From Pseudomonadota bacterium (GTDB lineage: Bacteria; Desulfobacterota; Desulfobulbia; Desulfobulbales; JAGXFP01), in contig JAHJIQ010000074.1 in NCBI GenBank assembly GCA_018823285.1, positions 1-64,000 on the forward strand: DNA of 64,000 nucleotides, given 5' to 3'. The position numbers were made by a program, and so were the translations under genes. A model generated the notes under the pieces. The model was not told the origin of the DNA. It did no database searches and worked only from the letters and a program-made list of their open reading frames with translations. Shown one piece after another: positions 58,846-64,000 of this stretch; positions within the stretch are counted from its first letter, which is position 1; each line of letters opens with the position of its first letter.

Positions 58846-59256
58846 ATGCCTTCCTGGCTGCAGCCCGCTTTATGGGCTTTACTCATGTTCGGCCTCTGGG
58901 GTTTTTTCCCGAAGCTTGCCGTAACCTATCTCGACCATAAAAGCGCGGTGGTCTACCAGGTGATCGGCAGCCTGCTGGTGGGCCTGTTGATGCTGGTTTC
59001 CGTCAAGTTTCAGCCCGCCGTCAATGCCCGGGGGATTTTTTTCGCAATCCTGACCGGGATCACCGGGGTGGCCGGTACCCTCTTTTTCTTCGCTGCGGCG
59101 GAGCGGGGCAGAATCTCCCTGGTGGTCAGCGTGACCGCGCTCTATCCGCTGATCACCATCCTGCTGGCCGCTCTTTTTCTGAAAGAACCCATCACCCTGA
59201 AACACCTGGCGGGGATGGTGTGCGCAGTGGTGGCGCTTCTTCTTCTTTCATCTTGA
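58846..59256 (+). CDS. Half-size EamA/DMT transporter
   Basis: A 136-residue membrane protein starting after GAGGGTG. It has four to five helices, starting SWLQPALWALLMFGLWGFFP, then SAVVYQVIGSLLVGLLMLVSV, SLVVSVTALYPLITILLAALFLKEPI and LAGMVCAVVALLLLSS. This is one EamA repeat, half of the usual ten-helix transporter, so it must dimerise as in EmrE-like systems. MITE copy D begins two bases after its stop, but the protein looks complete. Confidence 0.85.
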   Translation: MPSWLQPALWALLMFGLWGFFPKLAVTYLDHKSAVVYQVIGSLLVGLLMLVSVKFQPAVNARGIFFAILTGITGVAGTLFFFAAAERGRISLVVSVTALYPLITILLAALFLKEPITLKHLAGMVCAVVALLLLSS

Positions 59257-59336
59257 CTCAACTTTATGACTTGTCTTAAGATATTGGTTTGCTGTCATAA
59301 AATGATCCAAAGTCATGGTGGCATTGCATGATTAGA

Positions 59337-59484
59337 AGCCAGAAGCCAGAAGCCAGAAGCCAGAAGTCAGGAGCCAGAAGCCAGAAGCCAGGAGCCAGGA
59401 GCCAGAAGCCAGGAGCTAGGAGCCAGGAGCCAGAAGCCAGGAGCCAGAAGCCAGGAGCCAGAAGCCAGAAGTCAGTAGCCAGGA
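59337..59484 (+). repeat. Tandem heptamer AGCCAG(A/G), about 21 units
   Basis: A continuous run of 7-bp units, AGCCAGA and AGCCAGG, with a few AGTCAG(A/G/T) and AGCTAGG variants. The other MITE copies carry only a few units, so it has expanded here by slippage. Confidence 0.9.
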
Positions 59485-59496
59485 GAAAAGCTTAAA

Positions 59497-59571
59497 GCTT
59501 AAGTTGAGCAGCTTGTCTGCTCATGAAACTTATACCCCAGGGGGTACTGAAGTGAGTACCCGAAGAGTGAA
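59497..59571 (+). repeat. Family 4 repeat nested in MITE copy D
   Basis: TTAAGTTGAGCAGCTTGTCT, CTCATGAAACTTATACCCC and GTACCCGAAGAGTG are the family blocks. It interrupts the GAGAAAAGCTTAAA...AATCAGTCATTCTGG sequence of the element, so it inserted after the MITE arrived. Confidence 0.65.
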
Positions 59572-59698
59572 AAAATCAGTCATTCTGGCTTCTGGCTTCT
59601 ACCTTCTTGTGGAATACTGGCACGAAAATATCGCCAAAACCCCTTTATTCTCTGGAAATTAGGCAAACCAGAAAGTTGAGATTCTGAGAAAAGACACT

Positions 59699-60208
59699 AT
59701 GGACGAGCATAAAATTCTCCTGGTGAACAGCGATATCACCACCCTGGAAGTCGACTGCATCGTGAACGCCGCGAACAACTCTCTTTTGGGCGGCGGCGGG
59801 GTCGACGGCGCCATTCACCGGGCGGCCGGGCCGGAACTGCTGGCCGAGTGCCGGACTTTGCAAGGATGCGCCACCGGGGAGGCCAAACTCACCGGTGGGC
59901 ACAGGTTGCCCGCTTCATACGTGATCCATACCGTGGGGCCGGTCTGGCGGGGAGGCGGCAACGGCGAAGAGGAGCTGCTCGCTTCTTGCTACCGGAGTTG
60001 TTTTGCGATTGTGAAAGAGCATTCCTTTCACCGCATTGCCTTTCCGGCCATAAGCACCGGGGTGTATCGATTTCCGAAAGAGCGGGCGGCCGGGATCGCA
60101 ATTGCGGAAACCCGCAAAGCCCTTGCTGAACAGGGGCAGCTGGAGCAGGTTCTCCTGGTCTGTTTCAACGATGAGACCAGGCGGGCCTACGAAGCTGCGC
60201 TGGAATAA
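59699..60208 (+). CDS. Macrodomain protein (ADP-ribose hydrolase, YmdB type)
   Basis: A 169-residue macrodomain. It has DCIVNAANNSLLGGGGVDGAIHRAAG, holding the catalytic Asn-Asn-Asp loop, and ISTGVYRFPKERAAGIAI, the phosphate loop. It hydrolyses O-acetyl-ADP-ribose or removes ADP-ribose from proteins or nucleic acids. It lies just after MITE copy D, which must carry or permit its promoter. The stop is directly followed by a Mut7-C remnant. Confidence 0.92.
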   Translation: MDEHKILLVNSDITTLEVDCIVNAANNSLLGGGGVDGAIHRAAGPELLAECRTLQGCATGEAKLTGGHRLPASYVIHTVGPVWRGGGNGEEELLASCYRSCFAIVKEHSFHRIAFPAISTGVYRFPKERAAGIAIAETRKALAEQGQLEQVLLVCFNDETRRAYEAALE

Positions 60209-60397
60209 AACCCTTGCCGGTACGGATCATCCTTGACGGAGATGGTTCTGGAGCGGTTGGAACCGTTGACCAGGAAATATTACGCCGATTTTCATCACTG
60301 CCCGATGTGTGCGCGGATCTACTGGCCCGGCTCCCATCGTGATATCATGCCCGACTATCTGCAAGGAATCTCTCATGAACGGTACGATCACCCCTGA
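60209..60397 (+). pseudogene. C-terminal remnant of a Mut7-C RNase-like protein
   Basis: From the macrodomain stop the open frame reads RLEPLTRKYYADFHHCPMC, then ARIYWPGSHRDIM, and ends at 60397. CPxCxRIYWxGSH is the second zinc knuckle of the Mut7-C domain. The first knuckle is damaged (CRYGSS where CxxC is expected) and the catalytic N-terminal part is missing, so this is a relic. Its tail overlaps the start of the nitroreductase gene by 23 bases. Confidence 0.6.
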
Positions 60398-61286
60398 AAT
60401 TGCTGCGGAAAAATGCACCGGCTGCGGATTGTGTGTTGCCATCTGTCCCGACCGGACCCTTTCAATGGCCGATGACCGGGCTGAAGTGACCGGCGGCAAA
60501 TGTTTGCAGTGCGGGCATTGTCTGGCGGTCTGTCCCGTTGAGGCGATAACGGTTTCCGGCATAGACAACGACAATCTGCAGTTTGCCACCTTTGATTTTG
60601 ACCGGCAATGGCTGGCCTGGGGCAAGTCCGATCTCTCCGGTCTGGTTGGGCTGATGGCCTCCCGCCGCTCCTGCCGCAGGTATAAGCAGGCCGCAGTGCC
60701 CCGGGAGATGCTGGCCGATCTGGTGAAGATCGCGATTACCGCGCCGTCGGGAACGAACAGTCAGAAGTGGACCTTCACGGTTCTGGACAGTCGGGAGAAG
60801 GTCCGGGTTTTCGGGGTCCGGGTGGCCGGGTTTTTCAGAACACTCAACCGGATGGCCGAAAATCCTGTTCTCAGAATCTGGTCAAGACTGTTTGGCGGCA
60901 ATGCCTTGGGTAATTATTTCAACCGCTATTACCCAACGATTCGGGATGGCCTTGCCGAGTGGGATAACGGAGGCCGGGATCTGCTTTTTCACGATGCGCC
61001 GGCGGTTATCGTTGTTGCTACCGCGCCCGGGGCGAGTTGTCCGGCGGAAGATGCCGTGCTGGCCAGCCAGAATATCCTGCTCGCCGCCCATGCCATGGGG
61101 CTTGGCACCTGCCTGATCGGCTTTGCGGTGTCGGCGATCAGGCGTGACCCGGCCATCAAGGATGTTCTGGAAATCCCAAGGGAAGAGACGGTCCATGCGG
61201 TCATTACCCTGGGCTATCCGGATGAAAAATATCGTCGATTAACCGGAAGATTACCCGTCAAGCCGCGGTTCCCGGAAATTTCCTGA
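60375..61286 (+). CDS. Ferredoxin-nitroreductase fusion protein
   Basis: A 303-residue protein starting after AAGGAATCTCTC. Residues 10-65 are a two-[4Fe-4S] ferredoxin (CTGCGLCVAICP and CLQCGHCLAVCPVEAI). Residues 90-300 are a nitroreductase flavin domain (MASRRSCRRYKQAAV; TAPSGTNSQKWTFTVL; LAAHAMGLGTCLIGF). Ferredoxin-fused nitroreductases take low-potential electrons directly. The substrate is unknown. Confidence 0.9.
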   Translation: MNGTITPEIAAEKCTGCGLCVAICPDRTLSMADDRAEVTGGKCLQCGHCLAVCPVEAITVSGIDNDNLQFATFDFDRQWLAWGKSDLSGLVGLMASRRSCRRYKQAAVPREMLADLVKIAITAPSGTNSQKWTFTVLDSREKVRVFGVRVAGFFRTLNRMAENPVLRIWSRLFGGNALGNYFNRYYPTIRDGLAEWDNGGRDLLFHDAPAVIVVATAPGASCPAEDAVLASQNILLAAHAMGLGTCLIGFAVSAIRRDPAIKDVLEIPREETVHAVITLGYPDEKYRRLTGRLPVKPRFPEIS

Positions 61287-61440
61287 ACATGTGCCGGCAA
61301 AGGATTCTTCCATTTTGCAGACCCGCTGCTTTCCATTTTTAAGCGGATTACCGCCATATTTCAGCCAGTTTTCCAACCAGCAATACATGTTGTTGCTGGT
61401 TTATACAAATATTGGTGTGAATCAGAACACAAGTTGAATG

Positions 61441-61524
61441 ATCCTTCGACAGGCTCAGGATGAGCGGGTACAAACAGTATTTCCGCTCACTCTGACTGTG
61501 AGCCTGTCGAACAGTCGAAGAGTT
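61441..61524. repeat. Family 3 repeat, variant copy
   Basis: TCCTTCGACAGGCTCAGGATG and TGTGAGCCTGTCGAACAGTCG are the paired arms (each given in part), with GAGCGGGTACAAACAGTATTT between them. Confidence 0.65.
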
Positions 61525-61668
61525 ATTTGTTGAAATTCGATGGTCATCAGCTTTTTTTTTGAAACTCCCCACCATTGCCGACCGGGCGGAATGGCCACAA
61601 CGTCATTCGACCCTGAAAAGTCAAGTTGTGTTTTGAGCGTAAGTCCTTAATATTCACCGACTTTTTTC

Positions 61669-61698
61669 TTGAGTTCTCCATTTTTAAACCGATATAAT
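61669..61698 (+). promoter_or_regulatory. Sigma-70 promoter candidate
   Basis: TTGAGT (61669-61674), an 18-base spacer and a perfect TATAAT (61693-61698). It drives the interrupted frame at 61739. Confidence 0.5.
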
Positions 61699-61738
61699 AG
61701 GTGTAGGAATTAAATAATAATCAATGCTGGAGGCACGC

Positions 61739-61777
61739 ATGAAGGATGATCAGGAGGGCAGGCCGCGGCAAGAGTAA
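61739..61777 (+). pseudogene. Interrupted gene start (12 codons)
   Basis: CTGGAGGCACGC precedes ATG and the frame reads MKDDQEGRPRQE before a stop formed at the edge of the family 4 repeat. The spacing of promoter, ribosome site and start looks genuine, so a gene was probably cut by the repeat. What followed is not recognisable. Confidence 0.4.
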
Positions 61778-61885
61778 GCTTGAGTTGAGCAGCTTGGCTG
61801 CTCAAGCGAAACTTATACCCGAAGGGTGCAAAGCTTAAGTTGAGCAGCTCGTCTGCTCGAACAAAACTTATACCCGAAGGGTGTA
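61774..61885 (+). repeat. Family 4 repeat, two tandem copies
   Basis: Two units in a row share AGTTGAGCAGCT, GCTGCTC/TCTGCTC, and AAACTTATACCCGAAGGGTG. These are the least decayed copies in the window and define the family. Confidence 0.75.
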
Positions 61886-62069
61886 ACGGATAGTTAAAAC
61901 CAGTCAGTAAAAAAACAGCCGGTGGCCTGCCAATTATTGTCGGTCTCGTAAAAGACGGGACGGACGGACAGCGCCAACTATAGTACCTGATTCGTTGTCG
62001 GCAAATCCGGACGATTTCGATTTTTACGAAGCCTTCAATTTTTCGTCAAACCAAAAGGGGGCTTTTGCT

Positions 62070-62495
62070 ATGGACGAAATTGACAAGGTAAGGTTGCTGG
62101 CAGAGTTGGACAGTGAGTGTTGTGAGCTGAATCACGGCCCGAACACCAGAAAAGAGGATTATCCGGCGACAGACTATATCGTGCTGCCGGTCGGTTACAG
62201 GAAAGACGAGGTCCAGGAAATCACCATCAGGGACCTGGTCGTTCCCGTCTGTTTTGCATGTGCCCATGCCCTGATCGGGAACGAGTGGACCCTGCTTTAT
62301 TGTTTTGAATGCGGTGAAAGCCGCTGGGTATGCAGGGAGCTTGCCAGGAACAGCTACCGCCATCATATTCTCTGGCTGCGCGGTTGTCCGGACTGCAGCA
62401 ATAAGTTCGGCGGTCTCTATTTCACCGACCAGCCGGAACAGGCGACCCAGCTGCAGTTTCTTATCGGCGCCCAGAAGAGCTATATCGTGGCGTGA
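62070..62495 (+). CDS. Cysteine-containing protein of unknown function
   Basis: A 141-residue protein from ATG 62070 (AAGGGGGC nine bases upstream); a longer frame starts at TTG 61995. It has ELDSECCELNHG, PVCFACAHALIG, LLYCFECGESRWVCREL and LRGCPDCSNKFGG, so three CxxC pairs plus extra Cys, suggesting a structural zinc or Fe-S site. I do not recognise a family. It is monocistronic and convergent with the ZIP transporter gene. Confidence 0.65.
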   Translation: MDEIDKVRLLAELDSECCELNHGPNTRKEDYPATDYIVLPVGYRKDEVQEITIRDLVVPVCFACAHALIGNEWTLLYCFECGESRWVCRELARNSYRHHILWLRGCPDCSNKFGGLYFTDQPEQATQLQFLIGAQKSYIVA

Positions 62496-62539
62496 TCAGG
62501 TCGCGGGGCGTTTTTCTTGGGATGTGCGGGATCTGACCC

Positions 62540-63286
62540 TCAGCCGCTGTAGATCAGGCGCATGGCAAGCATCATCCCGAGACCGGTGATAAAGGCCAGA
62601 AAGTGTTTGATATTTTCCGCGAAATGTCGGTGTTTGTTGACCTCGGGGACCAGGTCGGAGGCCCCGATATAGATGAAGTTGCCTGCGGCAAGGGGCACCA
62701 GAAAAGAAATATCGATGGTTTTGGAAAATCCGTACGCCACCAGCCCTCCCGCCAGAAAAGTGAGGCCGGAAAGAACGTTCAGCAGAAGAGCGGTCTTTCT
62801 TTGCCATCCGGAATGGAGCAGGACCCCGAAGTCTCCAAGCTCCTGTGGTATTTCATGAATGACCGCCGCGGTCAAGGTGGTGATCCCGAGCCTGATATCG
62901 ATCAGAAAGGTCCCGGCCACGGCCAGACCGCCGATGAAATTATGCAGCCCGTCACCGATCAGGATCAGGTAGCCGAGCGGCTTTTTACATGCGGCATGGG
63001 CATTTCGACAGTGATGCCAGTGGATGACCTGTTCGAGAGCAAAAAAGGCGATGAAACCGACCAGCAGCCAGACAAAGAACAGCTCATTGCTGCCGGGGAA
63101 TTTTTCCAGCCCTTCGGGGATCATATGGAGAAAGGCGCCACCGATCAGGGTGCCGGCCGACAAGGCGACAAGAGGAAGCAGTATTTTCTGGAAGGTGGCC
63201 TCGGTCATGAAGAAGACCAGGCTGCCCACCATGGCGATGCCGCACATCAGCAGACCGCTGAATATAATCCAACCCAGTGGTTCCAT
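62540..63286 (-). CDS. ZIP-family metal transporter
   Basis: A 248-residue membrane protein with about eight helices. The metal path is visible in GDGLHNFIGGLAVAGTFL and HEIPQELGDFGVLLHSGW, the two conserved ZIP helices, and a His-rich loop VIHWHHCRNAHAAC. It takes up Zn2+, Fe2+ or Mn2+ into the cytoplasm. The sirohaem protein gene lies 15 bases upstream on the same strand, so co-transcription is likely. Confidence 0.9.
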   Translation of the reverse strand: MEPLGWIIFSGLLMCGIAMVGSLVFFMTEATFQKILLPLVALSAGTLIGGAFLHMIPEGLEKFPGSNELFFVWLLVGFIAFFALEQVIHWHHCRNAHAACKKPLGYLILIGDGLHNFIGGLAVAGTFLIDIRLGITTLTAAVIHEIPQELGDFGVLLHSGWQRKTALLLNVLSGLTFLAGGLVAYGFSKTIDISFLVPLAAGNFIYIGASDLVPEVNKHRHFAENIKHFLAFITGLGMMLAMRLIYSG

Positions 63287-63301
63287 AGAATAGTCTCCCC
63301 C

Positions 63302-63958
63302 TTATGACAGGACAGCGTTTTTGACCGTCTCGACCCCGACCCGGTCGACAAAGCGGGCGGTGCGCTCTTTTTTCTTACCATTCTGCCGGTAATAGTCAAC
63401 CAGCTTTTTGACCAGCGTGATCGCATCGTCCCGGGAAAGTTCCTCGGCGATCAGATCGGCGATCCGGGGCCTGCCGCCGCCGTTGCCGCCGAAGGTGACC
63501 TGCCACCCTTTCTGTTTGCCGATCAGACCGATGTCCCGGACAAAGCTCTCCCCGCAGCAGAAGGGGCAGCCGGAAACGCCGATCTTCAATTTGGCGGGAA
63601 GTTCCACTCCGCTGAAGAGTTCCTCCAGTTCCATGCCCATCCCCAGGGAGTCCTGGACGCCGAACTTGCAGACTGCATTGCCGGGGCAGGCCTGGACGTA
63701 GTGAAGGCAAAGCTCGGTGGCCCGGCCGATTCCGGTGCCGAGTTCCGCCCAGACTTTTTCCACATCATCACCCTTGATCCCGACCAGGGCGAGCCGCTGG
63801 CCGGAGGTGATCTTGGTGATCGGAATCTCGAATTTTCGCACCAGGGCGGCGACCGTTTCCAGAACCTCCGGAGTGAGCAGGCCCACCGGGGTCCGGGGGA
63901 CGATGGCATAGGTTTCTTTGTCGCGCTGGAGAATGGCGCCTTCAGGGATCTCGGTCAT
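63302..63958 (-). CDS. Stand-alone sirohaem/[4Fe-4S] reductase-like protein
   Basis: A 218-residue protein starting after GGGAGGAAAAACA. It matches half of the nitrite/sulphite reductase fold: TPEVLETVAALVRKFEIPITKITSGQRLALVGI, then the cluster ligands CPGNAVC (C-x5-C) and GCPFCCGES (C-x3-C), and a C-terminal ferredoxin-like tail. The cluster motif binds a [4Fe-4S] centre coupled to sirohaem. At this size it is not a complete reductase; similar short proteins occur in anaerobes. The product or acceptor is unknown. Confidence 0.85.
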   Translation of the reverse strand: MTEIPEGAILQRDKETYAIVPRTPVGLLTPEVLETVAALVRKFEIPITKITSGQRLALVGIKGDDVEKVWAELGTGIGRATELCLHYVQACPGNAVCKFGVQDSLGMGMELEELFSGVELPAKLKIGVSGCPFCCGESFVRDIGLIGKQKGWQVTFGGNGGGRPRIADLIAEELSRDDAITLVKKLVDYYRQNGKKKERTARFVDRVGVETVKNAVLS

Positions 63959-64000
63959 TGTTTTTCCTCCCATAAATTACCGGTTCTGTTCCCGGGGGGT

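Larger units (their letters stand above)
59258..59679 (+). mobile_element. MITE-like element, copy D, with expanded heptamers
   Basis: The element is 422 bp, with ends TCAACTTTATGA and CCAGAAAGTTGA. It contains an expanded tract of about 21 AGCCAG(A/G) heptamers (59337-59484), a nested family 4 repeat (59497-59571) at the hairpin tip, and the complementary TCTGGCTTCTGGCTTCT arm. The left module (CTGTCATAAAATGATCC) matches copies B and C. A target duplication is not clear here. Confidence 0.85.
61287..62069. other. Repeat-rich intergenic region with an interrupted start
   Basis: No complete gene was found. It carries a family 3 repeat (61441-61524), a promoter (61669-61698), a 12-codon frame with a good ribosome site (61739-61777), two family 4 repeats in tandem (61774-61885), and unassigned sequence to the next gene. 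Confidence 0.6.

Noticed and set aside
59337..59484. CRISPR-like array
   Set aside because: Units are seven bases and continuous, with no spacers, and no cas genes are present.
60209..60397. Second selenocysteine or readthrough gene joining macrodomain and Mut7-C parts
   Set aside because: The macrodomain ends in TAA, not TGA, and the Mut7-C part is damaged.

Overview
The window is bacterial, gene-dense and mostly GC-rich. I infer a mesophilic anaerobe of the Desulfobacterota (former Deltaproteobacteria). The grounds are a tetrahaem c3-type cytochrome, a four-haem protein that appears to contain selenocysteine, a stand-alone sirohaem/4Fe-4S reductase-like protein, a DUF362 protein beside a NapH/NapG-like polyferredoxin, monomeric isocitrate dehydrogenase, a TrpB2-type tryptophan synthase, and many PilZ, HD-GYP and two-component signalling proteins. 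No rRNA, tRNA, CRISPR array, prophage or complete insertion sequence was seen.

Layout. 0-1 kb: end of a repeat element, a decapitated RelE-type toxin and an intact Phd/RelE module. 1.2-9.2 kb: a KefB-like antiporter and an RND efflux operon (adaptor, pump, outer-membrane factor). 9.2-10.7 kb: repeats and a second toxin-antitoxin pair. 10.8-15.4 kb: isocitrate dehydrogenase, a CsgG-domain protein, a zinc ribbon, a YceI protein and a small orphan. 15.6-17.3 kb: a four-haem metallophosphatase-like protein whose reading frame crosses an in-frame TGA followed by an fdhF-like SECIS hairpin. 17.3-30 kb: a signalling region with an adenylate cyclase, two PilZ paralogues, a PilZ/acyltransferase-like protein, a GAF-HD-GYP protein, a methyltransferase and a NarL-type two-component system. 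30-33.2 kb: a candidate small RNA, then DUF362, polyferredoxin and an acidic protein. 33.2-41.7 kb: amidohydrolase, TrpB2, ZntB-like transporter, mechanosensitive channel and patatin. 41.8-44.6 kb: an AT-richer islet with a FadL-type porin and a repeat fibre carrying a 14-cysteine cluster. 45-50.8 kb: a binding-protein/hybrid-kinase pair, an XRE membrane regulator with a secreted partner, and cytochrome c3. 51-56.2 kb: Smr protein and two RCC1-repeat exported proteins flanking an AAA ATPase. 56.6-64 kb: cupin, M20 peptidase, HAD, DMT half-transporter, macrodomain, a Mut7-C remnant, ferredoxin-nitroreductase, a ZIP transporter and the sirohaem protein.

Most notable: (1) the probable selenoprotein at 15762-17309, whose N-terminus and signal peptide are lost if TGA is read as stop; (2) a MITE-like element family (four copies) with 12-bp inverted ends, an internal heptamer hairpin, apparent 8-bp target duplications and nested smaller repeats; (3) an 18-22 bp motif shared by the upstream regions of two PilZ genes and the nearby histidine kinase; (4) a surface-fibre-like protein with four 30-residue repeats and a dense cysteine cluster; (5) a three-hairpin intergenic transcript candidate ending in a strong terminator. 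Starts given here were chosen by ribosome binding site and homology logic. All family assignments rest on motif recognition, not on searches.
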